Notes: generated by a model from the letters alone, not told the origin. DNA of 43,394 nt from Streptomyces huiliensis (GCF_020037025.1 NZ_JAIQLH010000121.1:1-43394); one strand, 5' to 3'; counted from the first letter of the stretch, positions 15,574 through 22,504 are shown. Made by a program: numbers and translations.

Positions 15574-16485
15574 TCAGGAGGCGAGCAGCGGCCCCGGGTC
15601 GCGGGCGAGCGCCAGGGCCAGCGCGCGGAAGATCGCGACCTCGGGGTCGGGGTCGCCCGCCCGGACGGCGAGGTGGCTGCTCTCCCACGGCGCGTCGAGC
15701 ACCGGTACGTAGACGGCCCCCGGCCAGGCGTAGTACCGCGAGAAGGACCGCAGTCCGCTGCCGGCGGCCCGGCCGGTGACCACGCCGGTGACCACGTCGT
15801 GCGGGGTGAGCGCCGTCATCCCGCCGCGCCGCGCGGCCTCGCCGCCGAAGTAGAGGTAGTCGGCGAAGACGCGCGGGGTGTGGTCGGGCAGCCGGGGGAA
15901 GGGCAGCTCGGCGATGTCGGCCAGGCCCACTCCGGTGTCCCGGGCGTCGGCCAGCGGCGAGCTCTCCGGCACGGCCACGATGCGCTGCTCGGTGGTCAGC
16001 ACGTCGCTGCCGATCCGTTCGTCGTCCGGGGCCGGCCGGACGAACGCCACGTCCACCCGGCCGCCGGCCAGCGCGCTGACGTGCTCGGTGTAGTCCAGCT
16101 GGAAGGTCTCGACGGGAACCTCGGGGCGGGCCCGCCGGTAGGCGTTGATCGCGGCCGGGGTGAGCTCGGCGGAGCCGTGTCCCATGATCCCCACCCGCAG
16201 CGGGCGCGCGGCCGGACGCCGCCCGGCGGCCTCCGCCGCGTCCCGTACGTCCCGGAGCGCGGCGTCCGCGAGGGCGAGCAGGGTCCGGGCGTGCGCCGCC
16301 AGCCGCTCGCCGGCCGGGGTGAGGGCGACCGGGGAGCGGTGCAGCAGCCGGGTGCCGAGGTCGGCCTCCAGCCGCCGGACGTGCTGGGTGACGGCGGGCG
16401 GGGACAGGAAGAGGCGCGCGGCGGCCCGCCCGAAGTGTCCTTCCTCCGCCACGGCCAGGAAGGACGACAGCAGACGGAGATCCAT
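15574..16485 (-). CDS. LysR-family transcriptional regulator
   Basis: This 303-residue protein starts at ATG 16485. The N-terminal winged HTH is typical (MDLRLLSSFLAVAEEGHFGRAAARLFLSPPAVTQHVRRLEADLGTRLLHR). A two-lobe effector-binding domain starts at about residue 92 (LRVGIMGHGSAELTPAAI...). It is divergent from an MFS transporter across a 100-base gap holding a perfect inverted repeat with the LysR T-N11-A motif. It most likely controls that transporter and itself. It also lies tail-to-tail with the broken DUF1445 gene, so all three may have served uptake and conversion of one small acid. Confidence 0.92.
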   Translation of the reverse strand: MDLRLLSSFLAVAEEGHFGRAAARLFLSPPAVTQHVRRLEADLGTRLLHRSPVALTPAGERLAAHARTLLALADAALRDVRDAAEAAGRRPAARPLRVGIMGHGSAELTPAAINAYRRARPEVPVETFQLDYTEHVSALAGGRVDVAFVRPAPDDERIGSDVLTTEQRIVAVPESSPLADARDTGVGLADIAELPFPRLPDHTPRVFADYLYFGGEAARRGGMTALTPHDVVTGVVTGRAAGSGLRSFSRYYAWPGAVYVPVLDAPWESSHLAVRAGDPDPEVAIFRALALALARDPGPLLAS

Positions 16486-16526
16486 GCCCGCCAGCGTACG
16501 CGCGCCGGCGCCGTGCCCGGACCGGC

Positions 16527-16543
16527 GTTCACGATTCGTGAAC
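16527..16543. promoter_or_regulatory. LysR operator palindrome
   Basis: GTTCACGATTCGTGAAC has perfect 8-bp arms around one base and contains TCACGATTCGTGA, a T-N11-A LysR box. It is centred in the divergent LysR/MFS gap. Confidence 0.7.
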
Positions 16544-16585
16544 GCGTACGGCGCGGGCCGGCCGCGGGACCGTACAACTGCCGCC

Positions 16586-17797
16586 ATGAGCACCACCACG
16601 ACCCCGTACGCCCCGGCCGCCGCGCCGCCGTCCCGCCCCCGCCACGGTCTGCGGGCGGGGTGGATGATGACGGCCTCGGGCTGGAGCGCCAACCAGTTCT
16701 CCTCCCTCCTCGGCGCCTACCGCTCGGAGCTCGGCCTCACCGAGTCCGCCGCCACCGGCCTGCTCGCCGTCTACGTCCTCGGGCTGGTCCCGGGGCTGCT
16801 GGCGGGCGGGCCGCTGGCCGACCGGCTGGGCCGCCGGCCGGTCGCGCTGGCCGCGCTGGCCGTCAACCTGGCGTCGACCGGCGTGCTGATGGCGGGGGCG
16901 GCCGCCACCTGGTGGCTGCTGCCCGGGCGGCTGCTCACCGGGCTCGGCGCGGGCGCCCTGCTGGCCGCGGGCAGCGCGTGGGTGAAGGAGCTGTCCGCGC
17001 CGCCGTTCGCCGCCGAGGCCGGCCCGGGCGCCGCGGCCCGCCGGTCCGGGCTGTTCGTCTCGGCGGGCTTCGCCTCCGGCGGCCTGGCGTCGGCGCTGAT
17101 CGCCCAGTGGGCGCCGCACCCGATGGTGACGGCGTACGTGCCGCACCTGCTGCTGGCCTCGGCCGCGTGGCTGCTCGCGTGGCGGGCGCCGGAGACCCGG
17201 CGGGTACGCGCCGCGGGCCCGCCGGTCCCGTTCGCGGCGCCCGCCCGGCGGCGCTTCCGGCGGGTCGTCCTGCCGCTCGCCCCCTGGGTCTTCGCCGCCC
17301 CGACGATCGGTTTCGTCACGCTGCCCGGCCTGGTGACCGGGGTGTCGGGCTGGCACACGGTCTACGCGGGGGTGGCGACGGCGGTCGTCCCGGCGGCCGG
17401 GCTCCTGGTCCAGCAGCCGGCCCGGCTCCTGGCCGCGCGGCACCGGTCGGCCACGGCCGTGGCCGGTCTCACGGCGGTCGCCGCGGGCCTCGCCTTGGCC
17501 GTACCGGCCGCCGCCTCCGGGCACGCGGTCCTCTGCCTGGTCGCGGCGGCGGTCCTCGGCGCCGGCTACGGCCTGTGCCTGACCTTCGGGCTCACCGAGG
17601 TCGCGGCCTTGGCCCCGCCGGACCGGCTGGCCCGGCTCACCTCCCGCTTCTGGACGGCCGCCTACCTCGGCATGGCCGCCCCCTACACCGTCACCCTGCT
17701 GTCCGGTACCTTCGGCACCCCGGTTCTGCTCGGCGCCGGCTCGGTCCTCGCGGCGCTGACCTGCGGGGCGGTGGCTGCGGCCGGCCGACGGCCGTGA
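16586..17797 (+). CDS. MFS transporter (12-helix type)
   Basis: This 403-residue protein starts at ATG 16586. The 12 predicted helices include motif A between TM2 and TM3 (GGPLADRLGRRPVALAAL). The first helix region is ASGWSANQFSSLLGAYRSELG, resembling MFS members that move small organic compounds. It is divergent from the LysR gene with a shared operator region. The neighbouring DUF1445 remnant suggests an organic or amino-acid-like acid as substrate, which is only an inference. It converges with the membrane protein gene of the next operon, 10 bases apart. Confidence 0.9.
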   Translation: MSTTTTPYAPAAAPPSRPRHGLRAGWMMTASGWSANQFSSLLGAYRSELGLTESAATGLLAVYVLGLVPGLLAGGPLADRLGRRPVALAALAVNLASTGVLMAGAAATWWLLPGRLLTGLGAGALLAAGSAWVKELSAPPFAAEAGPGAAARRSGLFVSAGFASGGLASALIAQWAPHPMVTAYVPHLLLASAAWLLAWRAPETRRVRAAGPPVPFAAPARRRFRRVVLPLAPWVFAAPTIGFVTLPGLVTGVSGWHTVYAGVATAVVPAAGLLVQQPARLLAARHRSATAVAGLTAVAAGLALAVPAAASGHAVLCLVAAAVLGAGYGLCLTFGLTEVAALAPPDRLARLTSRFWTAAYLGMAAPYTVTLLSGTFGTPVLLGAGSVLAALTCGAVAAAGRRP

Positions 17798-17807
17798 CCC
17801 CGGCGCC

Positions 17808-18836
17808 TCAGGAGCAGCTGCTGCCGCCGCCGCAGCTCGACGACGAACTGCTGCTGCAACTCGACGACGAGGACGAGCAACCGCTCGACGAGCAGCTCGA
17901 CCCGGAGTCGGACGAGCAGACGAACCCGCCGGTGTGCCCCGCCGAGCCGCCGAAGTCGCGGGTGGTGCCGCTGTCGCAGGAGGCGCCGACGACGAACACC
18001 GCGCCGCAGGCGTACGAGGAGGAGGGGGACGAGGAGGACGATGCCGTCCCGGAGTCGGTGGAGCTCTCCCGGACGCGGCCGTTCCGCCGCCGCCGGGAGG
18101 ACACCGGCTCCCGCTCGGCCACCGCCTCGAACTCCCGGCGCAGCCCGCCCTCGGGCAGCGCGCCGGTCCCGCCGACGGCGACCACGCCCGCGGCGCCCTC
18201 CGGGTGACGGGCCGGGTCGGCCTCGTTCCAGGGAGCCGCCTGGATCCGCTCCCGCGCCGCCCGGCGTCCTTCCTTGGTGAAGGGCATCAGCGTCTTCTCC
18301 GGCCGGCACGCGAACCGCGCCACGGTACCCAGCACCACCAGGATGAGGGCCGCCACCGAGGCGGGCCGGGCCAGCGCGAAGGCGAGGACGGCCGTGAGCG
18401 GCAGCCCGGGCAGCTGGACCCACATCGCCCGGGGCCACCAGCTTCGGACGTCCGGCCGCAGCAGCACTCCCCTTTCGACCAGCGACCGGTGCAGGTCCGC
18501 CACCGCCGGGTCCTCGCGCAGGTCGCGGCGGAGCCGCCACAGCGAACGCGTCCAGTCGTTGCCGCAGTGCCGCAGGACCGCGCGTTCCATGGTGTCCCGC
18601 GAGGCGGGGCTGACGACCGTGACCCGGCCGCCGTCCACGGTGACGCGCCCGTCCTGGTGCATGGCGGTGATCACGGTGTCGGCGACGCGGCCCGCGCCGC
18701 CCGTGAGATAGGCCAGGTCGAACCGGTCGAGCCCGGCCCCGGGCGTGAGGTCACCCTGGCCCAGGTACCACAGCCGCAGCAGCCAGACCGTGGGGGCGAC
18801 GACGGTCAGCACGGTCACCAGCAGCAGAAGGATCAT
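17808..18836 (-). CDS. TIGR04222-type membrane protein with Ser/Cys tail; candidate MNIO substrate
   Basis: This 342-residue protein starts at ATG 18836, overlapping the upstream stop by 4 bases (ATGA). Residues 1-24 form a membrane helix, and 30-135 a soluble domain with DRFDLAYLTGGAGRVADTVITAM and VSPASRDTMERAVL, typical of TIGR04222 proteins. Two more helices lie at about 138-177. A polar, arginine- and alanine-rich linker follows. Residues 277-342 contain eight cysteines, and the last 36 residues alone have six Cys and 24 Ser with a few Gly and one Asp. TIGR04222 proteins are known to carry low-complexity C-termini and to sit near DUF692 genes. With a DUF692 enzyme in the same operon, the tail is the obvious candidate for cysteine modification. 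That role is inferred. Confidence 0.85.
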   Translation of the reverse strand: MILLLLVTVLTVVAPTVWLLRLWYLGQGDLTPGAGLDRFDLAYLTGGAGRVADTVITAMHQDGRVTVDGGRVTVVSPASRDTMERAVLRHCGNDWTRSLWRLRRDLREDPAVADLHRSLVERGVLLRPDVRSWWPRAMWVQLPGLPLTAVLAFALARPASVAALILVVLGTVARFACRPEKTLMPFTKEGRRAARERIQAAPWNEADPARHPEGAAGVVAVGGTGALPEGGLRREFEAVAEREPVSSRRRRNGRVRESSTDSGTASSSSSPSSSYACGAVFVVGASCDSGTTRDFGGSAGHTGGFVCSSDSGSSCSSSGCSSSSSSCSSSSSSSCGGGSSCS

Positions 18837-19264
18837 CGGTCGCCGCCTTTCGTACGCGAGCGGGTCAGGGCCGTCGTGAGCCGGCGCAGCGGCCCGGGCC
18901 GGGTGGTCTCCTCCGTCGCGGCCGCCCACTCCGTCAGCCGGCGGGCCGGCTCGCCGGAGACCGCGGCGGTGCGCAGCAGATGGCGGGCGAAGTCCCGGGC
19001 GTCCGCGCGGTATCCGTGTTCCATGGGCCGGCCGGCGGCGTAGGCGAGGAACAGCGGCCGGTACCGGCCGCCGAGGATGCCCGTGAGTTCCGGCGCGGTC
19101 TTGGCGACGACGCGGAGGCGCTTGGCCAGCAGGACGTCGCGCTGCACCGCCAGCCGGTCCGGGTCGAAGCCGGGCGGCGGCGGGGTGCCCTCGACGAGGG
19201 CGGAGAGCAGGTCGTGCTGGGCGCGGGCGAGCCGCCGACGGGCGGCGTCGAGGTCATCCGGCAC
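18833..19264 (-). CDS. small helical protein, probable partner of the DUF692 enzyme
   Basis: This 143-residue protein starts at GTG 19264, overlapping the end of the DUF692 gene by 11 bases, and overlaps the membrane-protein gene by 4 bases at its end, so the three are translationally coupled. It has no signal or membrane segment. The core, RLAVQRDVLLAKRLRVVAKTAPELTGILGG, then RYRPLFLAYAAGRP and DARDFARHLL, resembles in pattern the N-terminal part of DUF2063/HvfC-like and MbnC-like proteins: helical, conserved Pro before LxxxLG, then F-x-x-YA-x-x-RP. Those proteins bring the precursor peptide to the iron enzyme. It matches a Streptomyces family of unnamed proteins found next to DUF692. The partner role is inferred from context. 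Confidence 0.8.
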   Translation of the reverse strand: MPDDLDAARRRLARAQHDLLSALVEGTPPPPGFDPDRLAVQRDVLLAKRLRVVAKTAPELTGILGGRYRPLFLAYAAGRPMEHGYRADARDFARHLLRTAAVSGEPARRLTEWAAATEETTRPGPLRRLTTALTRSRTKGGDR

Positions 19265-20210
19265 GGCAGGCCGTCCGGGCGGTCACGGCGCGGACGGCGT
19301 CGAGTTCGGCGGCCAGGCCGTCCGCCGAGGGGAAGTCGTCGTCCCGTTCCAGCAGCACGCCGGGCGGGGTGACGCGGGAGCACAGGTCGGCGAGGACCTC
19401 GAGAACGGGCGGGCCGACGGGGTGGGCGTGGGTGTCGTGCCACACGCCGTCGCGTTCGTGGCCGCCGGCCACGTGGACATAGGCGATGGCCTCCACCGGC
19501 AGCTCGTCGAGCGCGCGGGCGGGGTCCTCGCCGCGGTTGACGTGGTTGGTGTGCAGGTTGGCGACGTCGACGAGGAGCCGGACCCCGGTCCGCTCGACGA
19601 GCTCGGCGAGGAACGCGCCCTCGGTGAACTCCTCGTCGGGCCAGGACAGATAACCGGCGATGTTCTCCAGCGCGAGCGGGACCGGCAGGGCCTCCTGGGC
19701 CAGCCGGACGTTGGCGCAGAGGACGTCGAGGGCGTCGCGGGTGCGCGGGACGGGCAGCAGGTGCCCGGCCTCCAGGCGGTGCGACGGGAGGAGCCCGCCG
19801 CCGGAGCGCACGAAGGCGATGTGCTCGCTCACCAGCGGCGAGCCGAGGGCCTCCGCGAGGTCGGCGAGGGCGGCGAGCCGGGCGAGGTCGGGCCGCTCGG
19901 CGCCGCCCAGGCCGAGCGAGACGCCGTGCGGTACGACCGGCAGGCCGCGGGTGCGCAGCCGGCGCAGCGGCTCGGGCAGGTGGCCGGGGCACAGGTTCTC
20001 GGCCACCACCTCGACCCAGTCGACACCCGGCAGCTCCGCGATGTCGTCCGCGATCTCCGGCCGCCAGCCGATCCCCGTCCCCAGCGTCCCCGGAGCCTCC
20101 GTGATCCCCGGGCCACCCATGGCCCTTGGGACATCCATGGCCCCCGGGATACCCATGGCTCCCGGGACATCCGTGACCCCCGGGGCATGCCTGATCCCCA
20201 CAACATCCAT
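19254..20210 (-). CDS. DUF692 multinuclear non-heme iron oxygenase (MbnB/BufB/TglH superfamily)
   Basis: The TIM barrel starts at about residue 46 (GIGWRPEIADDIAELPGVDWVEVVAENLCPGHLP) and runs to the end (318 residues from ATG 20210). Likely metal ligands: His in VVPHGVSLGLGG, Glu-His in LVSEHIAF, Glu in LALENIAGY, Asp/Asn/His in LLVDVANLHTNHV, His residues in YVHVAGGHE, Asp-His-His in HDTHAHPV and Glu in LLERDDDF. The family uses two or three iron atoms and O2 to rework cysteine residues of ribosomal peptides (oxazolone/thioamide, thiooxazole, beta-carbon excision). Starts at TTG 20225 or GTG 20219 are also possible. Unusually, about 45 residues of six-residue repeats precede the barrel, where relatives start close to GIGWRP. 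First gene of a three-gene operon. Confidence 0.92.
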   Translation of the reverse strand: MDVVGIRHAPGVTDVPGAMGIPGAMDVPRAMGGPGITEAPGTLGTGIGWRPEIADDIAELPGVDWVEVVAENLCPGHLPEPLRRLRTRGLPVVPHGVSLGLGGAERPDLARLAALADLAEALGSPLVSEHIAFVRSGGGLLPSHRLEAGHLLPVPRTRDALDVLCANVRLAQEALPVPLALENIAGYLSWPDEEFTEGAFLAELVERTGVRLLVDVANLHTNHVNRGEDPARALDELPVEAIAYVHVAGGHERDGVWHDTHAHPVGPPVLEVLADLCSRVTPPGVLLERDDDFPSADGLAAELDAVRAVTARTACRAG

Positions 20211-20220
20211 GATCCCCACC
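20077..20220 (-). repeat. eight 18-bp tandem repeats at the 5' end of the DUF692 gene
   Basis: Six clear units (20077-20184), consensus CCCGGGGGCCATGGATGT on the minus strand, plus two weaker units up to 20220. Translated in the DUF692 frame they give hexads such as PGVTDV, PGAMGI, PGAMDV, PRAMGG, PGITEA and PGTLGT, leading straight into GIGWRP. Several units contain an in-frame ATG, so the true start is ambiguous. Confidence 0.85.
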
Positions 20221-20228
20221 CCCAAGCG

Positions 20229-20273
20229 CCCGGGGCCTTAGGACCCCGGGTGATTCCGCCCGCTCACCTTATA
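20229..20273 (-). promoter_or_regulatory. candidate promoter and leader hairpin of the DUF692 operon
   Basis: An AT-rich island in GC-rich DNA gives a TATAAG -10 candidate on the minus strand (20273-20268), with no clear -35. Between it and the start lies a 22-base inverted repeat (20229-20250) with 7-bp GC arms, which would fold in the 5' leader just upstream of the start codon. Confidence 0.35.
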
Positions 20274-20305
20274 AATCGTCGGGCGGAACGCGAGGGGGCC
20301 ATGGA

Positions 20306-20319
20306 GTGATCCAGATCAC
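20306..20319. promoter_or_regulatory. CRP-like palindrome
   Basis: GTGATCCAGATCAC has perfect 6-bp arms and the GTGA-N6-TCAC form of Crp-family sites, close to the Streptomyces Crp consensus. It overlaps the stop codon of the oxygenase gene and lies about 35 bases upstream of the possible DUF692 promoter. Confidence 0.35.
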
Positions 20320-21329
20320 CCCACGGGCACGGGGGCCAGCAGGTCGGGGTGGTGGCGCCGGGCGACGCCCGGGTGGGCCCGGAGCCAGCCCTTGATCTCG
20401 TTGCGGCCGTACTCGGCGAACAGCGGGTTGGTCGTGTCCTGCGTGACGCCGGGGGCGCGGTGCGCGTGCGGGAAGGGTACGGGCTCGATGCGGGCGTCCA
20501 GCCGCGGGTTGTAGAAGAAGGGCACGGAGTAGCGCTCACGGGCGCCGGGCGGGCTGACGACGCGGTGGTTGGTGGCCTTGAGGTAGCCGTTGGTGGCCAC
20601 TTCCAGGAGCTCCCCGAGGTTGACGACGAAGGCGCCGGGCAGCGGCGGGACGTCGAGGAAGTCCCCGTCGGGGCCCTCCACTTGGAGCCCGCCGACCTCG
20701 TCCTGGAGGAGCAGGGTGAGGAAGCCGTAGTCCTTGTGCGCGCCGACGCCCTGGCCGGAGCCGTCGGGGGCGCTGCCGGGGTAGCGGACGAGCTTGAGGT
20801 GCAGGTGGGGACGGTCGGCGAAGGCGTCGTCGTAGAAGTCGGCGGGGGCGCCGATGGCGGTGAGGAGCTCGTGCAGCAGCCGCTCGGCCACCGCGCTGAG
20901 GCGGTCGATCCAGTGCAGGGCGGCGGTGCGCAGCTCGGGGAGGGCGGCGGGCCACTGGTTGGGGCCGTCCAGCCACCAGTAGCCGGGCTCGTCGGCGGCG
21001 GGGACGCGCGGGGCGCGCTCGGCCCCGATGTCGAGCTGGTCCCGCCAGTCCCGGCTGCCGCCGGTGCGCTCGTCGCCGATGCGTGTGTAGCCGCGGAAGT
21101 GGGGGGAGTTGAGGTTGCTGATGGCGAGCCGGTCGGCCTCCGGCAGGGCGAAGAACTCGCGCATGGTGCGCAGCAGGGCGGCGGTCTCGTCGTCGCCGAT
21201 GCCGTGGCCCGTCAGGTGGAAGAAGCCGACGTCCCGGGCGGCGGAGTGCAGCGCCTCGTGGAGGCGGGCGCGGTCCTCGGGGGTGCCGGAGGCGGCGGAG
21301 AGGTCGATGACGGGGAGCTTGTCGTTCAT
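20316..21329 (-). CDS. isopenicillin-N-synthase-family Fe(II)/2-oxoglutarate-type oxygenase
   Basis: This 337-residue cytoplasmic enzyme starts at ATG 21329. An N-terminal DIOX_N region (LPVIDLSAASGTPEDRARLHEALHSAARDVGFFHLTGHGI) precedes the double-stranded beta helix. Iron ligands are seen as HKD in VGAHKDYGFLTLLLQD and the distal His in KATNHRVV. The co-substrate-binding RxS is in RERYSVPFF. The family oxidises small molecules with O2 and usually 2-oxoglutarate; true isopenicillin N synthases omit 2-oxoglutarate. The substrate is not evident. A short leader peptide gene lies 220 bases upstream on the same strand. The DUF692 operon follows on the same strand with a gap of about 100 bases. 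Confidence 0.92.
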   Translation of the reverse strand: MNDKLPVIDLSAASGTPEDRARLHEALHSAARDVGFFHLTGHGIGDDETAALLRTMREFFALPEADRLAISNLNSPHFRGYTRIGDERTGGSRDWRDQLDIGAERAPRVPAADEPGYWWLDGPNQWPAALPELRTAALHWIDRLSAVAERLLHELLTAIGAPADFYDDAFADRPHLHLKLVRYPGSAPDGSGQGVGAHKDYGFLTLLLQDEVGGLQVEGPDGDFLDVPPLPGAFVVNLGELLEVATNGYLKATNHRVVSPPGARERYSVPFFYNPRLDARIEPVPFPHAHRAPGVTQDTTNPLFAEYGRNEIKGWLRAHPGVARRHHPDLLAPVPVG

Positions 21330-21479
21330 GAGATGTCCACAGCGTGAGGGCCCGGGTACGCCCGGGGGCCCCGCGCACCCCGCACCGCCGCCCGGATACG
21401 GGCAGGGCGGAGCGGGGCGCGCGCGGTCGGAGCGGGTGAGTGCCCGGTGCGAAGTGCGAGCGGTACGAAAAGCGATACG

Positions 21480-21512
21480 AAAAACGCGCGAGATCAGCGC
21501 GGAGAGCGCCCC
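21480..21512 (-). terminator. possible attenuator between leader peptide and oxygenase gene
   Basis: On the minus strand a GC-rich self-complementary stretch (CGCG-rich, 21485-21512) is followed at once by five T (21484-21480). It lies between the leader peptide stop and the oxygenase start, where an attenuator would be expected. The stem is weak. Confidence 0.25.
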
Positions 21513-21549
21513 GGCCCGGTCGAGAAGGACGGGCGGCGGCGGGCGCGGG

Positions 21550-21624
21550 TCAGCCGGAGAGGCGACAGGACATGCTCGTGACGCGCAGGAAGTCCACGTG
21601 GCGTCGCTTTACAAGCAGATTCAC
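21550..21624 (-). CDS. leader peptide of the RRHVD-LRV type (24 residues)
   Basis: The minus-strand frame from GTG 21624 gives MNLLVKRRHVDFLRVTSMSC followed by RLSG and a stop at 21550. The RRHVD-x-LRV-(S/T)-S-x-x-C pattern is that of the actinobacterial putative leader peptides found ahead of sulfur, cysteine and some oxygenase genes. There is no Shine-Dalgarno sequence. Instead a TATACC -10 hexamer (21639-21634) ends 10 bases before the GTG, so the mRNA probably starts at or very near the start codon, as in the related mycobacterial leaders. It carries one Cys near its end. The next gene downstream is the isopenicillin-N-synthase-like oxygenase, so this peptide probably tunes that gene. Confidence 0.65.
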   Translation of the reverse strand: MNLLVKRRHVDFLRVTSMSCRLSG

Positions 21625-21640
21625 ACGAACGAGGGTATAC

Positions 21641-22052
21641 GACCACCGGCCGGTCCGCGGTGTCCCCCTCGTCACACCCGTCGGCCGACACGGAAAGTGA
21701 TCGCGGGCGCGGACCGCCCCGAGGGCCGGGAAACGTACGGCAGGCCCGCCCGGCGCGTCGCGTGGGGGCGCCGTCCGAGCGGGCCGACGGCCGGAAGACC
21801 CGCCGCGCACCGCACGCTACCAGCCGGACGCACAGCGTCCGGACGGCTTCACCCACAGGCGTCCCCCGGTGACCGGACACGCGGGCGGAGCCCCCGACCG
21901 GGTGAGCACGCGGCCGCCGCCGGTTCCGCTCCCGGTAGGCCGAAAGACGGCAATGGGGCGAACGAGTGAAATGCCGGAACTTCCCCAAAAGGTCACAGTT
22001 ACTCAGTTCGCTTCCCAGCGGGAAAGAACCTCTTCGATCGAAAGGCATAGAC
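21641..22052. other. intergenic region before the rodlin gene, with a possible BldN-type promoter
   Basis: No supported gene was seen in this stretch. Near its right end CGGAAC (21975-21980) and AGTTAC (21997-22002) are 16 bases apart. This partly fits the CGTAAC-N16-CGTTGA pattern of the developmental ECF sigma factor BldN, which is known to drive chaplin and rodlin genes. The 10-bp palindrome TTCGATCGAA lies in the leader just before the start. Confidence 0.4.
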
Positions 22053-22478
22053 GTGCTCAAGAAGGCAATCGCCACGGCCGCGGTCACGGCATCCGCAATC
22101 GGCGTCATGGCCACTCCCGCGATGGCAGTCGGCGCCGACGAGCAGGACACCGCCAACGCGAACGGCGCCAAGGTCGGTTACGGCAACACCCACACCGGTG
22201 GCAAGGAAAGCCCGCAGATGAGCCTGATCCAGGGCTCGCTCAACAAGCTCTGCCTCGGCTTCGGCAGGGTCAACGTCCAGAACATCGTGGCCCTGATCAA
22301 CATCGGCCTCCAGGACATCCCGATCCTGTCGTCGGAGCAGGAGCAGGTGTGCGCCGACAACTCGACGATCAGCGACGGCGACGACCCGCTGTCGCACATC
22401 CTCGACGAACTGCCGATCCTGTCGGGCAACGGCTCCGCCAACGGCGGCTACGACAAGGGTGGCTACCACAAGGGCTGA
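22053..22478 (+). CDS. rodlin (aerial-hypha and spore surface protein)
   Basis: This 141-residue protein starts at GTG 22053 (AAAGG upstream) with a signal peptide (MLKKAIATAAVTASAIGVMATPAMA). The mature part carries the rodlin pattern: QMSLIQGSLNKLCLGFG, then QNIVALINIGLQDIPILSSEQEQVCADNST and DPLSHILDELPILSGNG, with two cysteines. Rodlins line the outer surface of aerial hyphae and spores and, with chaplins, form the rodlet layer. The C-terminus is glycine-rich (NGGYDKGGYHKG). S. coelicolor has two divergent copies (rdlA/rdlB). Only one is present here, with a strong terminator right after it. Confidence 0.88.
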   Translation: MLKKAIATAAVTASAIGVMATPAMAVGADEQDTANANGAKVGYGNTHTGGKESPQMSLIQGSLNKLCLGFGRVNVQNIVALINIGLQDIPILSSEQEQVCADNSTISDGDDPLSHILDELPILSGNGSANGGYDKGGYHKG

Positions 22479-22504
22479 CGAAAGCCCCGCGGTCCCAGGG
22501 GATT

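Noticed and set aside
17808..17950. Possible frameshift as the source of the Ser/Cys tail
   Set aside because: The frame is open from the TIGR04222 domain to the stop, serine codons are mixed, and similar low-complexity tails are typical of the family.
21440..21490. Two near-identical 12-bp direct copies of TACGAAAA-type sequence
   Set aside because: Only two copies, in an AT-richer leader stretch. Too short to call a repeat array or iteron set.
21550..21810. Longer 86-residue reading of the leader-peptide frame
   Set aside because: The upstream part is low-quality sequence without a ribosome-binding site. The conserved motif and the -10 element support only the short 24-residue form.
21966..22052. 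Extended rodlin start at ATG 21966
   Set aside because: The extra 29 residues have no signal-peptide logic and overlap the likely promoter. GTG 22053 gives the standard rodlin start.
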